A stretch of 64,000 nucleotides of DNA from Odobenus rosmarus divergens (lineage: Eukaryota; Chordata; Mammalia; Carnivora; Odobenidae). The notes under the pieces were generated by a model. That model worked only from the letters and a program-made list of their open reading frames with translations, did no database searches and was not told where the DNA came from. The DNA is taken from NCBI RefSeq assembly GCF_000321225.1, contig NW_004450464.1, positions 1,723,567 through 1,787,566 of the forward strand, in the 5' to 3' direction. Positions 1 through 11,101 of this stretch are shown here, piece after piece (position 1 is the stretch's first letter; each line of letters opens with the position of its first letter). Both the position numbers and the translations under genes were made by a program.

Positions 1-132
1 CATGATCTCAGAGTCATGAAATCAAGCCCCATGTCAGGCTCCATGCTCAGTAGGGCGTCCACTTGAGATTCCTTCTCTCCCTCCCCCTCTGCCCCTCCCC
101 CTAAAATAAATAAATCTAAAAAAAAAAAAAAA
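1..132 (+). repeat. SINEC fragment, cut by window start
   Basis: Matches the body and 3' end of the carnivore tRNA-Lys SINE: CATGATCTCAGAGTCATG, a diverged ATCAAGCCCC box, a CT-rich stretch and AAATAAATAAA followed by poly(A). The tRNA-like head is outside the window. Confidence 0.9.
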
Positions 133-489
133 GAGAGATAAAACACCTTTTTTGAAAACCCTTTCCTAACTTGGTTTTTATGATACAATGCTCCCCTACC
201 CAATTCTTTCTACCTCTCAGATAGGTATTCATCAGGTTCTTTTGATATTTTCTCTTTCTACCTGTACCCTTCTAGTGCATAAGATTCTGCTCTCAATTCC
301 ATTTTCTCTCCTCACTGCATACTCTCTTTGGATGATCTCATTCACATCTATGGCAACTGAGGCAGTTAAATGCAAATGACTTGGAAGACTGTACCTTGAA
401 CAGCAGTTTGCTCAGATTTAGGCCCATGTATATAATTGTTTGCTAAAACCTTGACTTGGGTATATTATTTATTCCTCAAATTCACACAA

Positions 490-1040
490 CCCCTAAATGA
501 AATCTTTTACTCCTCCAAAGCTCCTCCCTTTTCAAATTTCTTATCTCAGTGAATCACTGCATAATCCAACCTGTATTACTGTTTCTACATCATTTCATTC
601 AATTTCGGACAATTCTTTTTCTTCTTGTATAATCTTTGCTTTTCATGCCCCCTGCCACAGCGGTGATTGGGACATTAATTCTCTTCATTAGGAACATTCC
701 TGGTCCCACTCCTATTCAATTTCAATCTCTCTTTTACTTTATACAGTAATGTTCTTAAAATACAATTCTGATTGTCTCCTGTGGTAAAGACTGTTGATTT
801 TTTCCCCTGTCCTTGATAAAAGTTCTGACCTTTGTTGTATGAAACACAAATAAGTCCTGAGCACCTCTCCAGGCTCATCCATCGAATGGTACCCATCTTG
901 CACACAATCTTCTAACCATTTCAAACTTCTTGTGGTGCCCTATGACCCATGCTGCCTTACACCACAGGACTATGCACATGTTGTCTTTGTAGGAAGCTCT
1001 CTTTTCTGCCCTTGACTTTGGAGCAGTAGGATGAATACTC
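490..1040 (+). repeat. L2-like (CR1 clade) LINE remnant
   Basis: Diverged match to the L2 3' region: a CTGATTGTCTCCTGTGG segment, TTCAAACTTCTTGTGGTGCC, and ATGCTGCC ... GCACATGTTG followed by CTCTTTTCTGCCC, in the order found in L2. Open frames here are chance products of CT-rich sequence. Confidence 0.5.
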
Positions 1041-3435
1041 ATTTTAACATTCTTCTGAATTGCTCTGTTTGTTTTCATAGAACAAATTAAATTGTCAATT
1101 TAACTGTCTGTGTCACCCACTGGATAGTGTCTTTCATCTGATTCATAGAACATTACAAAGTGTAAGCATAATACCTGCAGAATAATTATGAATTACTAGC
1201 TTTTAAGGAGTCAGTTAGGAATATCAGAAGGTCTTTTTATTTCTACAAAAAATGTATGTGTGAATATATGTGAAATTGGGTGTACTCTTAGGACCCTAGA
1301 GAGGATGAACTGTCCAAATGATTTCTACCTAGACTTCTATACTCTCAGATGTAGAGGAGAGACATTAAAAATTAAATATTCTCTTATATTCTAGGTAAGA
1401 TGTTGATATTTTATGGTATTAATTTTGTATTTTATACCAAAGCATAAATAAAGCATAATTCAATGTGAATCATATAGAAAAACCCTATGAAAGTTGAATT
1501 CACTCATCCATGTGTTTGCTGATTAAATTAAACAATTCTAATCAAACTAGTTTTACTGCATAGACAAAGCTTAAATGTTTCATCAGTTATACAACTTCTA
1601 TATTGTTTTATAAAACATAGTAGAATACAATATATATATACACAGTGCAAAACCAAAAGTAGATGAAATTAGACATATAAATACTAGTACAGAGAAGTTA
1701 TAAATAGATAGAAAACCAAGGCTAAGATAAAGAAAAATATAAGTATTCAGTCCAAAAGAAACTGGATAGCAATTATAGTTTTAGGTATAGTTTCCTAGTA
1801 GCCATGTTAAAATAAAGATAGCATCATTTAGGAGAAGCTTTCCTCTGAAGAAGAAAAACTTTTCCCAGCGCTGAACTGTGATATAAATGCCTTTCCTGGG
1901 ATGTTATTTGTGGGCCACTGAATGATGATATTCTTCAACAATATTCTATATTAAGTGACAATGGATTTCATATGATTATTTGTTATATTGTCCTTTCATA
2001 AAAAAATTAGGGCATGACCTCAAAATTTACTCCAGAGAAGGTAATTCTGTTAAAGACAAGGCAATATAGTTCAAGTTCATAGACTTGTGATGATCTGATT
2101 TGACCAAGGCTAAAATTTACAACACCCAGAGGAGTGACAGCCTTCAAGTGATTTTCTGTAACTGTTACAGCTGGGCTGTTTATTAAATGTACACTTTTGT
2201 TTGATGACACTTTAAGGTTTTCTAGTTGTATTAAAGACATAAAGTTCTAAAAATAATTCTTAGAAAGAATAGTTTACCTCATGCAAGTACATGGCATATC
2301 AGTTTTAATGCTTCAGTATTAAACTAAAAAGGAAGGGGTGTTACCTTTCCTAAAGTATTGGTAATCGATAAACAAGAGTTTAGTTGTTTTTTTCTCCTTA
2401 CAACATTTTATAAATGAGCCGTTGTTTTATTAGGAGAAAAGAGGAAGAAAGCGGAACAACATCTGCCAAATATACGCTATATAGTACATACTAGTGCCAG
2501 ATTATTTCACAAAAATGATATTAGTAAATGTTAGAATTAAACTTGTTAAAATGAAAGCTGGCTAAAAGTAGCTATTTAACTTTTGTGGATATATTGAAAT
2601 CCAATATGGAGGGAGCTGTGTCTACTTGGGTTCATGAAAGCAAATATTAGGAAGAAGTATGTTTTTCAGCAGCATTCTGAAATCACTGGCTAAAACCACA
2701 GACATCAGTGAGAAGAGCTTATAAATACTGATTTATAATGAACTTCATGAATTAAGTTCATTCCTGTAGGTTCATATCGTGGATAAGTTTAGGGTACTTG
2801 TGCCTGAGTTATATTTTAAGTACTGTCATATACAAGTACAATACAATTTATTTTATAGAGTTTTCCTTTGGGGGATAAAAATTATTAATGTATGTGGTTA
2901 CCGGGAGTTCCCTCTCTCTGCTTGTTAATAGGGATACTGGCTTTGCCTGCTCAGTTTGTTCTTCTCTCCTCACTCCTGTTCTCTGAGAAGGTCCTGCTGG
3001 TGGGGAACTGACAGGTGATTTGCTCTTTGTTGTTGCCACATCAGCACAATGGTAAGAGGGAATCAGGACTTGAAAGACAAGAGGAAGGGAATATGGATCA
3101 ATGGATGCATTTAGGTTAGGTCTGGGGGCAAAGAAAACATATACACAGTTCATGGGTGATAATGGAGGTTATGAACTAAAGGGATTTAAAGAAAAAGGAA
3201 AATGGATGAAAAAGAGGAATGTAAAGATGTGTGCTTTGCATTATACTCTTCTTCAGGGGTTACCAAAATACAAGTAGAGCCTTGAGTTCTTTTAAAAATT
3301 ATTTTCAACATTTTTTTAAAAACCGGAGTGCTGTATCATGTGGGTCACATCTTTGTATGTGTATGCATTTTAATAATATGATAAGAGAGAACATGTTTAA
3401 ATTGCTTAGGCTGAAGGTAATGTGGAAGAGTCTCC
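1041..3435. other. Unique non-coding DNA
   Basis: AT-rich intronic sequence with no repeat, gene or RNA that I recognise. A short (TA)n run occurs near 1630. Confidence 0.5.
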
Positions 3436-3439
3436 GGGT

Positions 3440-3545
3440 GGGGAGCATGTAGGTCTTGGGTAGGAGTCAAGTCCAGGCTCTGAGCATAACTGGCTATATG
3501 TCTGTGGGTATGTTTCATATGGAGAGAAGGAGATTCAGCAAAGGG
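3440..3545 (+). repeat. MIR SINE fragment
   Basis: Contains AGGAGTCAAGTCCAGGCTCTGAGC and a following region that parallel the MIR core (GAGTCAGACTGCCTGGGTTC ... CTAGCTGTGTGACCTTGG). Strongly diverged. Confidence 0.45.
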
Positions 3546-4059
3546 TAAAATGGGTAAGCACTAAACCACTGATGTCTTAAGAATATATTCAGGGGAAAAA
3601 TAATATGGAGAGGGGCTTTTAGGGCATAAGAGCAAGTAAAATATAAGGTGGACATTATGAAAAGTTTCTTGAAAGCTTACTGAAAATTAAAGCTTATTTA
3701 AAGCATATTTTGATTGTTTGCACTGTCTGAAACATTTTGTCCTTGTCAATCATGGAAAGAAGAAGAAACTCTCTAAGTAGTGAAGAGAAATAGCTGACAT
3801 CCATTGAGCCTTTTAAGTGAGCAGGTTATTCTATTGTAACATCTGGGATATAAAAGGTAAATAGTCCCTCAGGAATTCATTCTGTGCCACCTTCTCTAAG
3901 AAAGTGCATAAAAGGAATCATCTAAATCATCTGAAGTTTTGTGGGCCTGCTCCAGATGTGGCTGGCATTCTCCTGACTCTGCACAGCTGCTTCCGCCTCT
4001 GTGACATTCATGTCAGGATGCCCTGAGTTCCTCCATTTTCCAGGAAGGCCCATCAGCAT

Positions 4060-4640
4060 TTTAAGGAAAACTCTAGCAAGAAGCTATCAGGTTTTGTTCC
4101 TCCTGCTGTCATTCTTGGTGACTTTAGTGTCTTTGTGAAAAATACATTCAACAGCCTGGCTTTACAGCTTATTGATCTCCTTATCTTCAATAACATGCAT
4201 CCCCAGTCTAATTTAGCCATCCTCAGTCATCACCCTTTTGGGAACCATGACATCTTCTGTAGCTAAGTCATACCAGATTGTTAAATTCTGGTATTCCTCT
4301 CACTTTTGACTTCAATTCCTTATCCTTTTAGTTCCCTGAAACTTATATTTTCTCTACACATCGTATATGACCTCACACAGAGCAATATTTTCAAATCTAT
4401 TTGTATTTTTTGTAAACCTCACAGTTCCTTCTTGGCCTCCGTTAGTTACCCGATATCTCCTAGGCACCGCAAATCTTTTGCAACATGGAATGTTGGAATC
4501 CAATTGGAAGTATACCAGTTCCAAGCCAAATCCATCTTCCATCCCTGCTTCTACACCAGTGAGAATCATATTCATATAAATGCAGCCATGTGAACATATG
4601 CCTTCAAGTAGCACTTCTTTTTCAGTGCTAAGTGCCATCT
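4060..4640 (+). repeat. L2-like LINE ORF2 fragment (endonuclease region)
   Basis: TCATTCTTGGTGACTTTAG followed by CAGCTTATTGATCTCCTTATCTTCAATAA parallels the L2 endonuclease region (GGTGACTTCAACATC ... GACCTCCTCTCCTCCAATGA). Frames are broken. The open frames on both strands in this interval are fossils of this LINE. Confidence 0.55.
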
Positions 4641-4779
4641 TGATGCTTTGTTAATTTGGGATCAGGAGATAGAAAGGGGAGATTCAGACAGAGTGTGACA
4701 CTTTCACAGATGCCCTAAAACCTGAGTTTGATGTCCCAGCGATGTGTCCCAGAGCTCCTTCCAAGCCTCCCATCCCTGC

Positions 4780-4945
4780 ATCTTCCACCTGTATTACAAT
4801 TTATTCTTTACTTTGTATCCCTACTAAACTATCCACTTCCTGGGAATAAAATCAAGCTTGAGTCTGGTTTTTATTGTTACATTTATATCATAGCAAAGTG
4901 TCTGGTACATAGTTCATATTTAATAATTTATTGTGAGTGAATGGA
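4780..4945 (+). repeat. L2 3'-end fragment
   Basis: Ends with CTGGTACATAGTTCATATTTAATAATTTATTGTGAGTGAATGG, a diverged copy of the L2 3' terminus (CTGGCACATAGTAGGTGCTCAATAAA ... GAATGAATG). Confidence 0.5.
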
Positions 4946-5079
4946 TTAATTACCCTCAGTAACTTCTGCCAACCCTCTATTCAAACCCAACTCTTGTTTT
5001 CAGCAAGTGACATATTCTTTTTACTGGACATAAAGACATAAGGCATCACCTATCTATGTTTAATGCTACTGTTCCCATC

Positions 5080-5480
5080 CTCATAAACTCATCTGTAACT
5101 GGGTAATAAGAGGTCCTTCCTCTCTTTCCAACAGAATTTTTTCACTTGTTGAATGGATCTCACACCTTTCACATTGTCTTCTATCTTTCCTCATTTGTTA
5201 CTGCGTCTCATGTCTCTGTTTTCAGACTTTCTCACTTCTCTGATCTCCTGTTTCACTGAGAGACATCATTCACGTTCCCATTCTAAAAGCACCCACTTTT
5301 GCATGTCACTTCTGGTTTCTAGCTATTATCTTGCTGTCCCCTTTCTAATCATCTTTTTTCAAAGAAGTTTTCCCTTTGCTGCTTTATTAACATCCCATTC
5401 GTATGTCATTCTAAGGTAGAGTAGCTTCTGTTCTAACCACTTCACCAAAACTGCTCTTTCCTACCATAAACACTCCTGTC
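5080..5480 (+). repeat. L2-like LINE ORF2 fragment
   Basis: CT-rich sequence including TAGCTATTATCTTGCTGTCC, CTTTTTTCAAAGAAG and CACTTCACCAAAACTGCTCT. These follow the order of the L2 ORF2 segment just before the reverse transcriptase core. Diverged, no intact frame. Confidence 0.45.
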
Positions 5481-5519
5481 CATTCCGTGCTCCCCATATT
5501 CCTGAAGATGGTATGGTCC

Positions 5520-6180
5520 ATGATACAGTGTTCCCCAGGAAGCAGATTTAGAGATGGAGTTTAAATAGTAGCATGCTTGCTGGGGCGCCTGGGTGGCTCG
5601 GTCACTGGGCGTCTGCCTTCGGCTCAGGTCATGATCCCAGGGTCCTGGGATCGAGTCCCACATCAGGCTCCTTGCTCCGCGGGAAGCCTGCTTCTCCCTC
5701 TCCCACTCCCCCTGCTTGTGTTCCCTCTCTCGCTGTGTTTCTCTCTGTCCAATAAATAAACAAAATCTTAAAAATAAATAGTAGCATGTTTTTTGGAGAG
5801 TACACTTGGAACACCACCTGTGGAGGTGAGAAGATGGAAGCAGGATCAGGAGTAGGGGGCGCGAACTGGGCTGCAAAGACGCCCCGGACTACAGGTGCAC
5901 GTCACCTCATGAGGACTCTGGAGGTAAAATGACCCATTGGAATTGTCCCACACTGGACTGAGGTGACTGGGCCTTTATACCCCTCAGGTCCCTTCTATGC
6001 CCCTCTCCTCTGCCCCCTAGTCAGTCACTGGATATGGCCCACACCTGGAAAGGGCATGACCTTGGGCAAAGAGACCCTGTGGAGCGGAGGCGTGGAGCGG
6101 AGGCGATAGCCAAAAGGGCTCACGGCAAAATCCTGTCTACTGACACAACTCTTGGCAGCTGAGGAACAAGTCCAACTCAA
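5520..6180 (-). repeat. Ancient LTR-like repeat split by a SINE (unassigned)
   Basis: The flanks of the SINE at 5582 join into a sequence resembling old mammalian LTRs (CCCCAGGAAGCAGATTTAGAGATGGAGT, then GGAACACCACCTGTGGAGGTGAGAAG). It is distinctly GC-richer than its surroundings. I could not assign a family; orientation is a guess from the reversed TTTATT-like signal. Confidence 0.3.
5582..5774 (+). repeat. SINEC, full length
   Basis: Begins GGGGCGCCTGGGTGGCTCGG, has the GTCATGATCCCAGGGTCCTGGGATCGAG body, a CT-rich stretch and an AATAAATAAA tail. It is flanked by a perfect 14-bp target duplication TAAATAGTAGCATG at 5562-5575 and 5775-5788. Close to the arctoid consensus, so relatively young. 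Confidence 0.95.
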
Positions 6181-6199
6181 GGGGCTATAGTAATGCATC

Positions 6200-7115
6200 T
6201 CTGTCTATTACATGCACAAGTGATGGTACTGGAGGTTTTATAATGTTACTTTTATTCTCTGTTTCATCTTTACTCTTCACTATATTTCAGTCATGATCTT
6301 TAGGTTTCAAAGACACTTAAGATTCAGCAGAGAATATACAGCTTTTTAAACATGGGGAATTAAATTTGAAAAAAAAAAGGTGGCATAGTGCAATGATGCC
6401 ATAAAACATAAAAAATAAGGGGTTTAAAGAGAGAACTAGCAGTCAATCTCATAAATGCCACCATTAGGTTAATTAGGGTAAGTCTTTTACTTTATCTAGA
6501 AAGCAATCATTGGCCAAGAAACTAACATTAATAGAAGTATTGAAAGATTTATGTCAGAATTAGTTCCTAAGAAACAAGAAAAAATAGGAAACATGGATTA
6601 TTATTCTTCGCTTGGGAAAAAAATCCAAAAACTAGTTTTAAAAAATATTTCCAGTATTTCCCAGAATTGTTTCACACATTTAAAAATCACCAATAAAACA
6701 TTTCAATTAAGGAGAGCATATTTCAGTCCCTCATCTGGGAGTCATGAGCTATATTTATTGAAATGATTGTTAGAGGAACGTAGTCTGCAGAAGGTCAGTT
6801 CTACAGTAAGACAGAAAAGCAGACCATTTGATGTTCAGTTTGACCATTCCTTTCAGAAACCTGAACTGTTTTTCTCTTTATTATTCCTGTAAATATTTAA
6901 TATTTCTTACACTTGTAAAGAACATTTCCTCTAGAGATCATCCCCTAATTATTTGGGTCTGAAACCTTATAAAATTCTGAATTCTTCAGTGAGAAAATTT
7001 ACCTGGCCTAATCATGTTACAAAATAGGTTCTGTATCAACTCATTTTTTTTTAAATGCTATATGGTATAAGAAGGCAATGTGTAATGTTTCACCAATTTC
7101 CTGCATGAATTTGCT
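6200..7115. other. Unique non-coding DNA
   Basis: AT-rich, no feature recognised. The open frame near 6551-6766 has no domain and low complexity. Confidence 0.5.
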
Positions 7116-7117
7116 TA

Positions 7118-7230
7118 ATTTAGTCATTCAGGAAATAGTTATTGAATCCACACCATGTCCCAGCCACTGTTAAGACATTGGTATGACCTGGTGAACAAGA
7201 CTGGCTGGGTTCCTGTCTGTGCTTTTATAA
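7118..7230 (-). repeat. L2 3'-end fragment
   Basis: Reverse-strand L2 terminus: AGTCATTCAGGAAATAGTTATTGAATCC, then CATGTCCCAGCCACTGTTAAG and GGTGAACAAGACTGG. This parallels ATTCATTCAACAAATATTTATTGAG ... GTGCCAGGCACTG ... AGTGAACAA. Confidence 0.6.
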
Positions 7231-7952
7231 GCAAATTACTATGTTTATTCCAAAATGTCAAAATATGGTCTTTCATTTGCCTATCTAAACAGTAAGATTA
7301 AAAAAATTCAATTTTATTTGTACTTTTTTTCAAAAACTCAATTTAGTATTGTTGCTGGGCACATACACACAATTTTTGTTGAAAATCTAGAAATGTAAAC
7401 AATATGGCAATTTTTAAAATTAGAGATTAGAGATTTCCTGGATGGACATCATATTAATATTATAAATCAGAGGTGGAATTTCTCTTCATCAAACCACTTG
7501 TAATGTCATAATTAGTAAATCATGCTTTTGTATAGCTCTCTTTTGCTTTTAAATTATCTGCCTTAATTAATGATGAGTTAAGTTAATTTTACGCATGAGT
7601 TTAATAAGTGAAATTTGTTAGATGATGAAATCTTTTATCATTTCTAAAATAGTCCAAAAAAAATTTTAGTTGGGGGATGCATATTTAATGAGATTATGAC
7701 TTCTATATGTTTTACTCTAAAATTCATGTTCAAATTATATGGAGTTAGGTTGGATATGATACTATAATTGTATTTCCTAAGTAATGAACAAAAAATTTAA
7801 ATGCAGCAAAACAGAAAAAAAAATCAACAACCACCAAACAGAATAGGAGACAGTTTTGGGAAAGTGGCATTGAGGAAGGGGGAAAGATTGAACATTCAGG
7901 CACAACTTGTACTGTTTTTAACCACAGAAACACCTGCCACCACCACCAATTA

Positions 7953-7990
7953 GCGTGTGCGCATGCACGTGCATGTGCACAAACACACAC
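7953..7990. repeat. Alternating purine-pyrimidine tract
   Basis: GTGTGCGCATGCACGTGCATGTGCAC followed by CA-rich repeats. Long alternation of purine and pyrimidine with CpG steps, a classical Z-DNA-prone composition. Confidence 0.7.
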
Positions 7991-8365
7991 AAACACAAAG
8001 GCGCACATATACTCACTCTGAAGAGCAGTATAACACAAAAGTTTATGAAATCCTGGGAATTCCCATTCATTACTCACCATTTGTAGAGTACCTTATTAAA
8101 GCCGTATGTAATAAACCTACCTGAAAAAAAAAATAAGGTAAACCACCAAACTCATACAAGATCTCAGCAAAAGCACAGAAATCTCCCCATTTTCCAGAAC
8201 CCTATGTTGAGTGAGGGTAAATGTTCCAAAGGCTGAGGTATTTCCTCCTCTGTAGATTTGATGCATCCTGGTACAGACGATGCTCAACAGCAGTCCATTC
8301 CCCCAAAGAGGCTCCCCAGGCCATGCTCATGCACACCCCCTCCATGATCACATGTGCACCAAAGG

Positions 8366-8583
8366 CTTCCCAGTTGTGGAATGAGTAAGTCATAAAGATA
8401 AAATGCACAGCATAGGGAGTATAGTCAGTGGTATTGTAATGCTCGAGTAGGTGACGGACAGTAACCACTCCGGTGGTGAGCACAGTATAACATGTAGAAT
8501 TGTTGCATCAGTATGTTGTATGCCTGAAACTAATGTAACACTCTGTCAACTGTACTTCAATGAAAAAATAAATTTAAAAAAAT
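8366..8583 (+). repeat. L1 3'UTR, 5'-truncated
   Basis: Matches the carnivore L1 3'UTR: GGAATGAGTAAGTCATAAAG, GGAGTATAGTCAGTGGTATTG, GTGAGCACAGTATAAC, TGCCTGAAACTAATGTAACA and CTGTCAACTGTACTTCAATG, ending in an A-rich tail. The reverse-strand open frame across it is not a gene. Confidence 0.85.
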
Positions 8584-9326
8584 AATCAAAGCAAAACCCA
8601 GACTGCTAAACTGTATTGTATGGGGTAGTAAAGAAAGGATGTAAGAAACCATCTTCCTGTTCACCCTAAGCACAAAATAAATGGAGCAGCTTTCAACTCT
8701 GCAAATTGACTACAACACACACACACAAAGTGAGAAAAAGATATAACATAAAACTCAGATAAAGAGCTTAGCCTGGAGAAGGAAAAGAATAAAAATCTTT
8801 TTTTCGTGTGCCTTATCTAGTAGGAAACCTTGATAAATTCAAGAAAAAGTAAAATACTAGCTCAGGGAAAGTATGATCAAACAATAGACTAAGTTGTTTG
8901 TTTTTGTTTTTTTTTTAAGTACGATTGTAGAGCTAATAAAACCAATTAAATATCACTTAACATTATTAGAAAAATAAATTATAAAGAGCAAGATATTTAA
9001 TATGTGTAGTATTCAAATTGCTTTTAGAAGGGGCAAACTTGAAAACTTACAGTAAACACACCATGTAATTAGAATATTTAAGTAAATAATAGATGTTGAG
9101 AAAAAAATATGAGCCCAATTAGGATAAATGACTAAAAAGATAAAAAAAAATGAATGTTACTAACAACAATACAAAGGTCTTTGGAGGTGTGATATAACCA
9201 CATTTACATCAAGTGAAGCAAAGACGGGATTACAGACCAAAAGGTGACAAAGAGTTCCTGAGTGTGGGAGTGGCAGGGATTGGGCATAGGGAAAAGCCAA
9301 CAATTAAGTCTACACTGCTTAAGTGA
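8584..9326. other. Unique AT-rich DNA
   Basis: No recognisable gene or repeat family. Short poly(A)/poly(T) runs only. Confidence 0.45.
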
Positions 9327-9354
9327 TTGAATTTCAATAGAAAAAGAAAAAAAA

Positions 9355-9527
9355 GGGGCGCCTGGGTGGCTCAGTCGTTAAGCGTCTGCCTTCAGCTCAG
9401 GTCATGGTCCCAGGGTCCTGGGATCGAGCCCCGCATCGGGCTCCCTGCTCGGCAGGAAGCCTGCTTCTCCCTCTCCCACTCCCCCTGCTTGTGTTCCCTC
9501 TCTCGCTGTGTCTCTCTCTGTCAAATA

Positions 9528-9582
<55 letters not shown>
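9355..9582 (+). repeat. SINEC with expanded (AAAG)n tail
   Basis: Full-length head GGGGCGCCTGGGTGGCTCAG and body near the arctoid consensus. The tail is a pure tetranucleotide run, about 14 AAAG units at 9527-9582. An A-rich target duplication (AAAAAGAAAAAAAA) at 9341-9354 recurs from 9583. Open frames in this interval on both strands are SINE-derived. Confidence 0.93.
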
Positions 9583-9583
<1 letters not shown>

Positions 9584-9598
9584 AAAAGAAAAAAAAAA
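9527..9598 (+). repeat. (AAAG)n microsatellite in SINE tail
   Basis: About 14 pure AAAG repeats followed by an A-rich segment. It arose from the A-rich tail of the SINE starting at 9355 and is likely length-polymorphic. Confidence 0.9.
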
Positions 9599-9632
9599 GC
9601 GAGAGTAAATCCTTTCTAAAGGGGACATCCAG

Positions 9633-9833
9633 GGGTGTCTGGTGGCTCAGTTGGTTAAGTGTCTGCCTTAGGCTCAGGTCATGAATCAGGAGTCCTGGGA
9701 TGGAGCCCCGCATCTCATAGACTCCCTGCTCAGTGGGGAGCCTGCTTCTTCCTCTCCTTCTGCCCCTCCCCCCCTTGTGTTTTCTCTTTTTCTCTCTCTC
9801 GCTCTCTCAAATAAATAAATATTTAAAAAAGGG
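9633..9833 (+). repeat. SINEC, older copy
   Basis: Diverged head (GGTGTCTGGTGGCTCAGTTGG), body and CT-rich stretch, with an AATAAATAAATATTT tail. It is bounded by a perfect 12-bp duplication GGGGACATCCAG at 9621-9632 and 9834-9845. Confidence 0.93.
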
Positions 9834-10209
9834 GGGGACATCCAGTGTAGGCTTATCACTACTCACAGGCACAGTGAACCCTGGAAGATGATAGTACATG
9901 TAACCTGGAGATTTTATGCCCAACGAGGCTGTCACTTGCACAGGAAATCACAGGGAGACATTTCTGACAGTACAACAGGGACTATAACACATATACACCC
10001 TTCTTGAGAAGGAATGAAAACTATAAAACTTCTTAAAGGAAAAATCAAACTATTGAATATGAAATTAAGTAATAAATACAAATTTCAGAGAACTTGCCGT
10101 TTAAAAATAATGGCAGTAAGGTTTAATTTGTTTGATTAAGGACTTGTATTATATATTTAAAAAACTATTAGATTTATGGTTACATAAGAAAATGTAATTG
10201 TTGGAAACT

Positions 10210-10588
10210 ATGGGTTAAGGACTGAATGTTTGTGTCCCCCCAAAATTTATATGTTGAACCCTGACCCCAGTGTGACAGTATTTTGAAGTGGTACCTTTGG
10301 AAGAGAATTCGGTTTAGATATGGTTATGAAAAGGCAGCTCAGTTATGGCATTAGTGACCTTATAAGAAGAGGAAGAGAAACCAGAGCTGGTTTTCTCTCT
10401 GCGTCCATCAAGTGAGGACACAGAAAGAAGGCAGTGGTCCGCAAGCCAGGAAGAGAGCGCTCACCAGGAATTGAATCTGTCAACACCTTGATCTTGGACT
10501 TCCCAGCCTCCAGAATGCTGAGAAATAAATGTCTGTTATTTAAGCCACCTGGTTTATGGTATTCCATATGGCAGCCCAAGCTAAGACA
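10210..10588 (+). mobile_element. Solo MaLR LTR (MLT1/MST type)
   Basis: Recognisable LTR of the ERVL-MaLR group: GACTGAATGTTTGTGTCCCC, GACCTTATAAGAAGAGG, AGTGAGGACACAGAAAGAAGG, CACCTTGATCTTGGACTTCCCAGCCTCCAG, an AATAAA signal, and GCCCAAGCTAAGACA at the end. No internal region adjoins it. Same type as the LTR at 21366 in the opposite orientation. Confidence 0.8.
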
Positions 10589-10967
10589 TGACAATATAAA
10601 AATAATAAAACATCTTGAATATTTAAGTGACAACTTTCTCATCATTTATACAACCAGCTACTTTGAAATATATAATTAAAAAAATCATGACCTCGATTCC
10701 AAAATAGGTTTATTTCTCCTTAAAGTTCCATCATTTCAAAGATAAAAATATCTTCATGCATCCATATATGTAGGCATAAATGTATTCATATAAATGGTCA
10801 TAGAGCTTCATTTCACTAGTTTTCTAACTTTCTTTGATTTAGTCAATGATCATTAGCAATACATATATTGTATTATACCATTTAAATTCATTATGCTAAC
10901 TACTTAATTTACTATCCACTTAAATACATATATATAATAATGTCTAAAATGCTGTCACTTATTATTT

Positions 10968-11091
10968 AGCAATATTTTTTAAAAAGATTTGATTTTTAAA
11001 AAGTAAACTCCACACCCAACATGGGCTTCTAACTTACACACCCAAGATAAAGAGTTGCATGCTCTGCTGACTGAGCCAGCCAGGCACCCCT
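10968..11091 (-). repeat. SINEC, short diverged copy
   Basis: Reverse-strand SINE with a poly(T) start, CTCCACACCCAACATGGGCT, AAGAGTTGCATGCTCTGCTGACTGAG and CCAGGCACCCC. It is flanked by a 10-bp duplication CTTATTATTT at 10958-10967 and 11092-11101. It is the short variant lacking the long CT-rich body. Confidence 0.88.
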
Positions 11092-11101
11092 CTTATTATT
11101 T

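Noticed and set aside
5442..5876. 144-codon open frame on the minus strand
   Set aside because: It runs across the SINE at 5582 and the old LTR-like flanks. No conserved domain; composition is that of SINE translation.
8202..8483. 93-codon minus-strand open frame
   Set aside because: More than a third of it is the complement of L1 3'UTR, which is non-coding, and the remainder matches nothing.
9355..9380. tRNA-like sequence at SINE heads as possible tRNA genes
   Set aside because: The heads are decayed tRNA-Lys-derived SINE promoters without a cloverleaf end or anticodon arm, attached to SINE bodies.
9327..9713. Open frames on both strands of 93 to 103 codons with Lys-Glu or Ser-Phe-Leu repeats
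   Set aside because: They are translations of the SINE head, its CT-rich body and the (AAAG)n tail.
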